The notes below the pieces were generated by a model. It worked only from the letters and a program-made list of their open reading frames with translations, ran no database searches and had not been told where the DNA came from. From SMWN01 sp965261165 (GTDB lineage: Bacteria; Pseudomonadota; Gammaproteobacteria; Eutrophobiales; Eutrophobiaceae): 64,000 nt of DNA. The position numbers and the translations under genes were made by a program. Shown here in pieces: positions 7,442 through 14,932 of this stretch (within the stretch, counting starts at the first letter, position 1; every line of letters starts with the position of its first letter). The stretch covers positions 248,001 through 312,000 of the forward strand of contig OZ253445.1 in assembly GCA_965261165.1 (NCBI GenBank), written 5' to 3'.

Positions 7442-10400
7442 ATGAATAAAATGGCCCAAAAGTTAAAAACGTTTTCCATCACGGCTTTACTCATCTGCTT
7501 CACCGGCATCAGCCAAACTGCGTATACGGATATTGGTTTGCCAGATATCCCTTTATCCGTGGGCAACTCAGTGCAACCCAATATTTTCCTCGGTCTAGAT
7601 GATTCGGGTAGCATGAATTCGGGTTTTCTGATAGATCATGCGCGTTACAATCCTCGGTCAACGACAAAAACTTATCGCCTTGACTTACCACGGAGAAGAG
7701 GGGGAAGTCGAGCTAATCTTTACGAGCAGGGCACCGTCTACCACATTTCCCTTCAGACTGTTCGAACTAGGATATCCGCCCCAAGTGAAGAATTCCTCAA
7801 TACCGTCATGAATCACCCAACAGGCGGCCTGTATACCGTGGACAGAAAAAATCTTGCCAAAGAACATTTGAAATATCTCTGGCGGGCAAGGACCTACGAG
7901 TATAACCAAATGTACTACAATCCTGAAGTCACCTACGCCCCATGGTTTGGCGTAGATAGGATGGGAAATGCTTATGCCAATGCAGATCCAACAGCCGCAC
8001 CCACGAATCCCTATGACGTGAGGGATACGAGGCGTAGGGGGAGCACACTGGATCCCAGCATTCCTCCCCGAGGCACGCAGCCCGTTAATTTACTAAATGA
8101 TTTGACCACTGATTTTCCGCCTTATACAACGATATGGGACGATGTATTCTGGAAAACTGCAAATGATCCTGCTCATGCGAGAGTATCAATCAATGGCCCT
8201 CCTGTCGACGGTTTTTATCCTGCCCACTACTATGCCTGGAATGACACCAACACAGCCAATACCTCAAATGCAAAAAATGGCTTGGTTGATATAGACGATA
8301 TTCATACAAAGATAGAAATTAAAGCAACCACGTTAACTTACTCTACTGATGGCGGTATGACCAATAGAAACGGTCGTGGCGACTGTGCAGCTGTGTCGGT
8401 GTGTACCTATGCCGAAGAGATGCAGAACTTTGCCAACTGGTTCACCTATAATCGTAACCGTCTATTTGTATTAAAGCGGGCGGCATCTGAGCTGATTGAT
8501 GGTTCCTCTGCCCGTATGGGAATGGCCTTCATGATTAATTCTGAACGTAGTCGACCTCTTAGTACACCTGTCGCTGATATGACTGACACTTCTGCCAGCC
8601 CAACCAACAAAGAAACCATGATGAAAAATTTATTCCGGGCCGGTGGTGGTGGTGGTACCCCGTTACGGAATTTCCTGAAACGTATTGGCCGTTATTTCGA
8701 TCAGACGCGCGCCGAACCCCATAACTTAGGCTTTGCTGACGACAACCCTATGCTAAGCTTGGCGGAAGGCGGCGAATGCCAACAGAATTTCGCCGTGATA
8801 ATGACAGATGGAGCTTGGAACTCACAACTCGATGTAAATACCGATGGTCTCAGTACTAATAATCCTGATGGGGATAGCAACAGCGACTTCGATGGGGGTC
8901 CCCATGCGGATCAAACCCCTAGGACGCTGGCTGACCAGGCTATGCATTACTATGAGAGAGATCTGTCATCTACGCTGCCTAATAAGGTAAGGGAAAGCGA
9001 GTATACAGATCCTGCAAGTGGCATCACTTACACAGACAACAATCCTCGACAACACATGGTGACCTATGCAGCATCCCTTGGTTTAACTGGCAATGACCTG
9101 ATCACCCCGCCTGATCATGAGTCGGGTACCCCAGCACCGCCATGGACGGCAGCTACGAAGAGGAGTAAAGAGAATGTTAAGCTGGACGATTTACAGCATG
9201 CCGCTTTCAATGGTCGCGGCTTATTTTTAAATTCTAATAGTCCAGAAGAACTCATTCGTAATTTAAACCAGGCGCTTGCCGATATCGATGTGCGCACCAG
9301 CGTTTCGGGCTCTTCAATTGGGATTAACTCCTCCACCCTGAGAACTACATCCAGGATATTCCAGGCCTCCTTCAATGGCAAAAATTGGACGGGGAGATTA
9401 TCTGCCTCCTCTCTCAATAATGACGGCACGATCAATGCGGAAGTGTGGAACGCCGAAGATAATCTACCTACAGTAACTGATCCAGATGATCGAAATATAT
9501 TTACCCGCGTATCTACAGGCGGCATTAGATTTGACGATAACCCCGCCAATGCAAAGTTAAACGCCGCTATCGGCTCCTTGGTAGTCGGTTCGACGAATTA
9601 TACGGCAGAGTATATTATCCGCTACATCAGCGGGGATAGGACAGATGAAGGCACTGGTATCAATAATCTTCGTGTTCGTGGTGGACTCCTAGGAGATATT
9701 ACCAACTCCAACCCTATATCCGTCGGTGCGCAAGACTTGGGTTACGCTGTCTTGCCTGGCTTTAATGGTGTTGAAGGTACTAGTTATAGAGCATTTCTTG
9801 GCACCAAGGCGACTACAATCTTTGCCGATGGGGTCAACCCACAAACAGCAGTTTATGTCGGTGCTAATGATGGCATGCTTCATGCCTTTCATGACTCTCA
9901 ATCTGCTTCAAAAAATGGGAAGGAATTATTTGCTTATATTCCCAGCTCGCTACAAGGGAAACTCAAAGAACTAGCTAATCCAGCCTATGCTCATAAATTT
10001 TTCGTTAATGGTAATCATTCGGTCGGTGATGCCTGTATAGATAATGGCACAACATGTACTTGGAAAAGTATATTAGTAGGAACACTTGGCGAAGGTGGCC
10101 GTACTGTTTTTGCCCTTGATGTCACTGACCCATTCAACTTTGATGCATCCCATGTGTTATGGGAATACAACTTTGACGACACGCGTAACGGCACAACAAA
10201 AAGCGGTGAGATGGGATTCATTAAAAGTGCACCACAAGTAGTACGTCTAAACAATGGGAAATGGGGTGTTGTGTTCGGCAATGGCTATAATAGTAGTAGC
10301 CACACCTCTCGTGTGTATATTCTGGATGCAAAAGATGGTACTGAGATTGCTGTCATGGACACCGGGGTAGGTAATGCCAATAATGAGAATGGGATGGCTT

Positions 10401-11290
10401 CGCCATTATCTGTTGATGAAGATGGTGATAGGATTGTTGATACAATCTTCGCTGGCGACTTGGCTGGAAAACTGTATAAATTCGATGTCAGTGATGTCAG
10501 TGCAAATGATTGGGAGTTAGTAGAGACTGTATACGAAGCCAAGAGTGCGAACAATGTCCAACAAACCATCACCACAAGGCCTGGAATTATTGTTAATCCT
10601 GAAGGTGGTTTCAATATCATTTTTGGTACAGGGAAATATCTGGAAACCTCAGATACCGTAGCTTTGAACCCGTACCAAGTAGAAACTATGTATAGTATAT
10701 GGGATAGTACCTCACCAGTGAACGGTCGTTCAGATTTACAACAACAGTCTATAACAGAAGAAATTGATGTCTTGGTAGGCAATGTCACGACTAGAACACG
10801 ACTCGTCACTGAGAATACTATCGATTACGGCGTTAGCAATCCTAAAAAAGGTTGGTATATGGATGCCTTGGCACCAAGCCTGACAGCCGCAAGCGCTGAT
10901 GGTGAGCGTATCATTTCTGACCCACTTGTACGCTTTGATCGGGCAATCTTTACAACCCTTATCCCACCTAAAAATCCTTGTGAAGTAGGCGGAAGATCTG
11001 TCGTGATGGAGATCGATGCTCTCAGCGGTGCTCGCTTAGAAAATTCTGTATACGATATTAATGGTGATGGCATTATCGACGATGGTGACTTTGTAGCCGA
11101 TGCCAGCGGTGCCATGACCCCTGTCTCTGGCATTTATATTCCAGGCACTTTGGCGCCACCTGCAGTGATCTCAATAGGTTCTAGTCTGGAAGTCAAACAA
11201 AGCTCAGGTATTGATAGTGAGGTGACTGTCATACTTGAAAGTGCGGGTGCTGCTTCAGATGGCCGTCAATCTTGGCATCAGATTCATTAA
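7442..11290 (+). CDS. pilY1: Type IV pilus tip-associated adhesin/biogenesis factor PilY1
   Basis: A 1282-residue exported protein. A Sec signal peptide (about residues 5-28) is followed by IFLGLDDSGSMNS, the start of a von Willebrand A-like region with a MIDAS-type DxSxS. A second part of that fold, NFAVIMTDGAWNSQ, is near residue 450. The C-terminal half is the PilY1 beta-propeller, with VYVGANDGMLHAFH and the calcium-binding loop DEDGDRIVDTIFAGDLAGKL at about 995-1015. Another acidic loop (DINGDGIIDDGDF) lies near 1205 and may bind calcium too. PilY1 controls pilus extension and mediates adhesion and surface sensing in Pseudomonas. A strong AGGAGG (7427-7432) precedes the ATG. The gene follows pilX and precedes the pilY2-like gene. 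Confidence 0.93.
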   Translation: MNKMAQKLKTFSITALLICFTGISQTAYTDIGLPDIPLSVGNSVQPNIFLGLDDSGSMNSGFLIDHARYNPRSTTKTYRLDLPRRRGGSRANLYEQGTVYHISLQTVRTRISAPSEEFLNTVMNHPTGGLYTVDRKNLAKEHLKYLWRARTYEYNQMYYNPEVTYAPWFGVDRMGNAYANADPTAAPTNPYDVRDTRRRGSTLDPSIPPRGTQPVNLLNDLTTDFPPYTTIWDDVFWKTANDPAHARVSINGPPVDGFYPAHYYAWNDTNTANTSNAKNGLVDIDDIHTKIEIKATTLTYSTDGGMTNRNGRGDCAAVSVCTYAEEMQNFANWFTYNRNRLFVLKRAASELIDGSSARMGMAFMINSERSRPLSTPVADMTDTSASPTNKETMMKNLFRAGGGGGTPLRNFLKRIGRYFDQTRAEPHNLGFADDNPMLSLAEGGECQQNFAVIMTDGAWNSQLDVNTDGLSTNNPDGDSNSDFDGGPHADQTPRTLADQAMHYYERDLSSTLPNKVRESEYTDPASGITYTDNNPRQHMVTYAASLGLTGNDLITPPDHESGTPAPPWTAATKRSKENVKLDDLQHAAFNGRGLFLNSNSPEELIRNLNQALADIDVRTSVSGSSIGINSSTLRTTSRIFQASFNGKNWTGRLSASSLNNDGTINAEVWNAEDNLPTVTDPDDRNIFTRVSTGGIRFDDNPANAKLNAAIGSLVVGSTNYTAEYIIRYISGDRTDEGTGINNLRVRGGLLGDITNSNPISVGAQDLGYAVLPGFNGVEGTSYRAFLGTKATTIFADGVNPQTAVYVGANDGMLHAFHDSQSASKNGKELFAYIPSSLQGKLKELANPAYAHKFFVNGNHSVGDACIDNGTTCTWKSILVGTLGEGGRTVFALDVTDPFNFDASHVLWEYNFDDTRNGTTKSGEMGFIKSAPQVVRLNNGKWGVVFGNGYNSSSHTSRVYILDAKDGTEIAVMDTGVGNANNENGMASPLSVDEDGDRIVDTIFAGDLAGKLYKFDVSDVSANDWELVETVYEAKSANNVQQTITTRPGIIVNPEGGFNIIFGTGKYLETSDTVALNPYQVETMYSIWDSTSPVNGRSDLQQQSITEEIDVLVGNVTTRTRLVTENTIDYGVSNPKKGWYMDALAPSLTAASADGERIISDPLVRFDRAIFTTLIPPKNPCEVGGRSVVMEIDALSGARLENSVYDINGDGIIDDGDFVADASGAMTPVSGIYIPGTLAPPAVISIGSSLEVKQSSGIDSEVTVILESAGAASDGRQSWHQIH

Positions 11291-11314
11291 GTAAATTATG
11301 AGGAAACTAAAAAA

Positions 11315-11659
11315 ATGACTACAAAACAATTTTTTAAATTTCTAATCATTACTGCTGTATTATCTTGCGGTTCACTCGGTGCCGCCGAAGACGAATACCC
11401 GCAGGATAGTAATACAATAAGGCAGGACGGTATAATAAATACCGTTTCCTTGAGTACCATGAGCCTCATTATTGATGACAGCGCTTTTAGAATCGTTCCA
11501 TATGCAAAAATTCACGCAAATGAACAATATCCTGACATCCATACGGTAAGAGATTTGAAATCAGATATATATGTCGATGTTAAGTTGGAGAATGTTGATG
11601 ACCAGCCCATTATCACAGAATTGTGGTTATTGGACTTACCGCCAGATCTAGGAGGTTAA
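11315..11659 (+). CDS. Small exported protein in the PilY2 position
   Basis: A 114-residue protein with a Sec-type signal peptide (about 1-22, ending GSLGAAE). The mature part is short and beta-rich: INTVSLSTMSLIIDDSAFRI resembles the compact barrel-like domain seen in proteins annotated as PilY2 or encoded beside pilus genes. In Pseudomonas pilY2 is a small exported protein encoded between pilY1 and pilE, exactly this position and size. Identification therefore rests on context plus weak similarity of pattern. Its start is 24 bp after the pilY1 stop, and its last codons contain the AGGAGG that precedes pilE. Confidence 0.6.
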   Translation: MTTKQFFKFLIITAVLSCGSLGAAEDEYPQDSNTIRQDGIINTVSLSTMSLIIDDSAFRIVPYAKIHANEQYPDIHTVRDLKSDIYVDVKLENVDDQPIITELWLLDLPPDLGG

Positions 11660-11670
11660 AAGATAATAGA

Positions 11671-12141
11671 ATGACAACAACAAAATCATCAAGTGGATTT
11701 ACCCTGATTGAATTAATGATAACCGTAGTGATCATTGGCATACTAGCTGCTATTGCTCTCCCCTCATATCAGAATCATGTGATCAAGACCAGAAGAGTAG
11801 AAGCTGAAGGACTCTTGCTCGAATTGACTTCATACATGGAAAGATTTTTTACCGAGAATGGTCGTTATGACCAGAATAGAGGAGGCATCCCGATTTCTTT
11901 ACCATTCTATTCTTCCCCTAGATCAGGGGCAAACGGATCATATATGATTTCATTTGCTCCCCCGGCCACATCAACAAGATTTACCTTAGTCGCAGTGCCG
12001 CTGGGCAATCAGAGTACTGGAGATGTTCAATGCGCTACACTGACTATTGACCAGGCCACCGTAAAGTGCATTTTAAATGGCACAAAATGTTCTGATAGTA
12101 CAGATCCTGATGATCGAAAAGCCGTTGCCAACTGTTGGTAA
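11671..12141 (+). CDS. pilE: Type IV pilin-like protein PilE
   Basis: A 156-residue pilin. SSGFTLIELMITVVIIGILAAIALP is the textbook prepilin site and helix, with Glu+5, followed by YQNHVIKTRRVEAEGLLLELTSYMERFFTENGRY as in PilE of the Pseudomonas minor-pilin operon. C-terminal cysteines (CATLTIDQATVKC and CSDS...NC) probably form the D-loop disulfides. The ORF extends upstream to 11623, but that part overlaps the preceding gene in another frame and lacks pilin features, so ATG 11671 is preferred. AGGAGG at 11650-11655 is 15 bp away, slightly far. It is the last gene of the pilus operon. PilE here may be a minor pilin; the major pilin PilA is not in the window. Confidence 0.88.
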   Translation: MTTTKSSSGFTLIELMITVVIIGILAAIALPSYQNHVIKTRRVEAEGLLLELTSYMERFFTENGRYDQNRGGIPISLPFYSSPRSGANGSYMISFAPPATSTRFTLVAVPLGNQSTGDVQCATLTIDQATVKCILNGTKCSDSTDPDDRKAVANCW

Positions 12142-12168
12142 TTATTTTAACTAGTCTAATAGAAAAAA

Positions 12169-12654
12169 TTATTCGCACCATTTTTCTATTTTTTCCTGAG
12201 CATCTTTGATTCTTCGTTGCCTTTCTTCTTCAGAGGCACGGACAACATTGCCGTGTTCATCAACGGCTCTGATTCGTCCGCTACTCTGAACATTTTTTAG
12301 TTTTGCCTTTGCTTTTTTGCAATTATCCTTCTTCAGCTCGGCATGTCCTTCCTGTCTCATTTGTTCTTTTTGTTCTTTTTCTCTTGCCTCAGATTGCTTT
12401 TGTCGTTTCTTTTGCTGCTCCTCAAATGACTTCACGGCCTGTTCCGTGTCAATATTAACTGAAGCAGGTAACTTGATGTCCTCTGTAACAACTCCATCTG
12501 GTGGTTGCTGCTGGGTGTAGTGGGTATTACCATCGGCATCAACCCATTTGTACAACTTAGCATATGATATAGAGGAAATCCCCAATAAACAAACAAGACT
12601 AAATATCACTACATAGTAATTTAAAGGTCTATTTTTTTGCATGACAACATTCAC
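12169..12654 (-). CDS. DUF4124 domain-containing exported protein with a charged coiled-coil region
   Basis: A 161-residue protein. A hydrophobic signal/anchor (about 13-32) is followed by KLYKWVDADGNTHYTQQQPP, the signature of DUF4124, a small beta domain found at the N-terminus of many proteobacterial periplasmic proteins. From about residue 70 to 160 it is very rich in Glu, Lys, Gln and Arg, and likely helical or coiled-coil. One Cys is at NCKKAK and another is the penultimate residue, so a disulfide is possible. Function unknown. It is convergent with pilE and divergent from another DUF4124-like gene at 12844, sharing the 189-bp spacer between them. Confidence 0.8.
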   Translation of the reverse strand: MNVVMQKNRPLNYYVVIFSLVCLLGISSISYAKLYKWVDADGNTHYTQQQPPDGVVTEDIKLPASVNIDTEQAVKSFEEQQKKRQKQSEAREKEQKEQMRQEGHAELKKDNCKKAKAKLKNVQSSGRIRAVDEHGNVVRASEEERQRRIKDAQEKIEKWCE

Positions 12655-12843
12655 CTGAACTTAAACTAAACTATCGGATATATTAAGTATACGACGCAAG
12701 GAAACTATTGTAACCTGCCAAGTATAATAGTGCGTAAATTGTTACATGCTCAGGGTTATGTATATCTGTACATATCCTGAGATTTGATTTATTTTCGTAT
12801 AGTAAGTATATCCGTTAGGTAGCATAGAAAAAGGTTTATACCA

Positions 12844-13314
12844 ATGAAATACAGTCTAGAAATCTTGTTTATCACAGTGCTAGCCTCCTTTAGTTTACAG
12901 ACGGCTTTTGCAGTCGAAGTCGTTGAGTGCGAAGATCCGCAAGGAAGAAAATCCTTTCAAAAATTCTGCCCTCCTGGTTCCGTTCAAGTGAGAAGCAAAA
13001 AGATAGCTACAGGCAGCTCTGGTAGCGGAAAGAAAGAGCCGGACATAAAAGCAACGCTCTATGTTATTCCTGATTGCCCAGAATGTGACGAAATTAAAAA
13101 ATATTTACAGTCAAATAATGTTTCACCTGTCGTAAAGAATGCAAATGAAAGTGTTGATATTCAAGATGAATTGACCGAAATTTCAGGTGGTTTAAAAATA
13201 CCTACCACTGTAATTAACGAAGAAGTCATCGTTGGATACCAGCAATCTAAAATAAAAGCGACATTGACAAAGTTAAGTGGGAAGAAGGAAGCCAAAGCCC
13301 CCCCAAACAAATAA
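12844..13314 (+). CDS. Exported DUF4124-like/glutaredoxin-like fusion protein
   Basis: A 156-residue protein in three parts. A signal peptide ends near FAVEVV. A short DUF4124-like stretch follows (VVECEDPQGRKSFQKFCPPGS), with two cysteines. From about residue 75 there is a thioredoxin-fold domain with CPEC as the active-site CxxC (ATLYVIPDCPECDEIKKYL) and KIPTTVINEEVIVGY supplying the cis-proline and C-terminal Gly of glutaredoxins. The likely role is periplasmic thiol-disulfide exchange; substrates are unknown. A Lys-rich tail closes the protein. It is a single gene between divergent DUF4124 and convergent ispH. Confidence 0.75.
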   Translation: MKYSLEILFITVLASFSLQTAFAVEVVECEDPQGRKSFQKFCPPGSVQVRSKKIATGSSGSGKKEPDIKATLYVIPDCPECDEIKKYLQSNNVSPVVKNANESVDIQDELTEISGGLKIPTTVINEEVIVGYQQSKIKATLTKLSGKKEAKAPPNK

Positions 13315-13325
13315 GACTAATTGAT

Positions 13326-14282
13326 TTACGGTTGTGCGTATTTAATCTTGGAAAGTTCTTTCGGCAAAGAAAATACGACTGTCTCGATTTTTCCAGGGGC
13401 TTCTTCAACTAAATCAGCGCCCCATTCCTTTAATTGATTAATTACCGCCTCGACCAATACTTCTGGCGCAGAGGCTCCTGCTGTCACGCCGATACATCCC
13501 TTATTATCTAGCCACCCCCTTTTGATCTCCGCGGCATTATCGATTAAGTATGAGGGTACACCGACTTTTTCTGAAATCTCCATCAAGCGTGTGGAGTTAG
13601 AACTGTTGGGCGAACCAACTACCAAAATCAAATCGCACTGTGCACTCAGATTCTTAACTGCGTCCTGCCTATTCTGTGTCGCATAACAAATATCTTCCTT
13701 TTTAGGCCCTGCAATATCTGGAAAACGCTCGCGTAAGGCATCGATCACTTCTGCGGTATCATCCATTGATAGAGTTGTCTGTGTAACAAACGCTAGAAAC
13801 CTTGGTTTTTTTACTTCTATCTTCCAAACATCTTCTACGGATTCAACCAAATACATTCCGCCTTCATCGCTTTTAGGTTTATATTGTCCCAATGTCCCTT
13901 CGACTTCAGGATGCCCTTCATGACCAATCAAGATGCACTCCCTGCCCTCATCCTGATAACGTCCTACCTCCATATGCACTTTTGTTACTAATGGACAAAT
14001 TGCATCATAAACTCTCAATTTTCTACGCGCTGCTTCCTCACGAACCAATTTAGCAACACCGTGTGCACTAAAAATTACAGTAGCGTCATCAGGGACTTCA
14101 TCTAATTCTTCAACAAAAACCGCACCTTTCGTACGCAGCCTGTCCACAACATATTTGTTATGGACAACTTCGTGTCGAACATAAATAGGTGCGCCAAATA
14201 ACTCTAATGCTCTTTCGACAATCTCAATTGCACGGTCTACACCAGCACAAAAACCCCGTGGATTTGCCATTACTATTTTCAT
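13326..14282 (-). CDS. ispH: 4-hydroxy-3-methylbut-2-enyl diphosphate reductase
   Basis: A 318-residue [4Fe-4S] enzyme for the last step of the MEP pathway, producing IPP and DMAPP. The three cluster-binding cysteines are in RGFCAGVDRAI (about residue 12), YDAICPLVTKVH (about 96) and EDICYATQNRQDAV (about 198). The substrate-binding HEVVHN and SSNSTRL motifs are also present. Length and full-length similarity to E. coli IspH leave little doubt. It lies 108 bp downstream of lspA, the common gammaproteobacterial order ribF-ileS-lspA-ispH. Its product feeds IspB and the hopanoid genes in this window. Confidence 0.97.
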   Translation of the reverse strand: MKIVMANPRGFCAGVDRAIEIVERALELFGAPIYVRHEVVHNKYVVDRLRTKGAVFVEELDEVPDDATVIFSAHGVAKLVREEAARRKLRVYDAICPLVTKVHMEVGRYQDEGRECILIGHEGHPEVEGTLGQYKPKSDEGGMYLVESVEDVWKIEVKKPRFLAFVTQTTLSMDDTAEVIDALRERFPDIAGPKKEDICYATQNRQDAVKNLSAQCDLILVVGSPNSSNSTRLMEISEKVGVPSYLIDNAAEIKRGWLDNKGCIGVTAGASAPEVLVEAVINQLKEWGADLVEEAPGKIETVVFSLPKELSKIKYAQP

Positions 14283-14390
14283 TGCTTTTTACCTGTAAAC
14301 TGAATTCCATAAGTCAATCCTGGCAAGCTACTTTGCTTTGCAGCATGTGTCAATTAATCTAAAGCTAAAATCACCCTAACTGGTTGTTTA

Positions 14391-14918
14391 TCAAAAATTA
14401 TTTTCCTCATCATTGAACCATATAGCATCAATAATCAGCATCGTGGCGCCCATGAATATAGCCGAATCAGCAATATTGAATGCCGGCCATGGATTAAATA
14501 TTCTCCAAGGCAAAAAACTCAGAGAAACATCAATAAAATCGACAACATAACCTAGGATAATACGATCCCAGAGATTCCCCAACGCACCACCTAAAATCAG
14601 TGCTAATGCACAAGCCATCCATCGTTGACCAGCCTTTAAGCTATAAAGCCATATAAATATAAATATACTTACAGCTAGCGCTAGACAAATAAAAAACCAT
14701 CGTTGCCAACCACCTGCATCACTGAGGAAACTGAAAGCAGCGCCCATATTATGCATGAGCGTCAGGTTAAAACCTGAAGTGACAGCAACCGGATCATGCA
14801 TTTGCAAATACTGGCTCGCCAGATTCTTTGTCCATAAATCCAGAATGAAGATAATAGCTGTCAGCCAGAGCCATCTTAGTCCACCTACTTTTTTTAATAT
14901 TGAGGATAAATCAATCAT
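14391..14918 (-). CDS. lspA: Lipoprotein signal peptidase (signal peptidase II)
   Basis: A 175-residue inner-membrane aspartyl protease that removes signal peptides from prolipoproteins. Four transmembrane helices are visible. The catalytic aspartates lie in GNLWDRIILGYVVDFID and FNIADSAIFMGA, and the conserved DLWTKNLA is near the N-terminus. It begins 14 bp after the ileS stop, so the two are co-transcribed and probably translationally coupled. Confidence 0.95.
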   Translation of the reverse strand: MIDLSSILKKVGGLRWLWLTAIIFILDLWTKNLASQYLQMHDPVAVTSGFNLTLMHNMGAAFSFLSDAGGWQRWFFICLALAVSIFIFIWLYSLKAGQRWMACALALILGGALGNLWDRIILGYVVDFIDVSLSFLPWRIFNPWPAFNIADSAIFMGATMLIIDAIWFNDEENNF

Positions 14919-14932
14919 TGAAGAAAATTACT

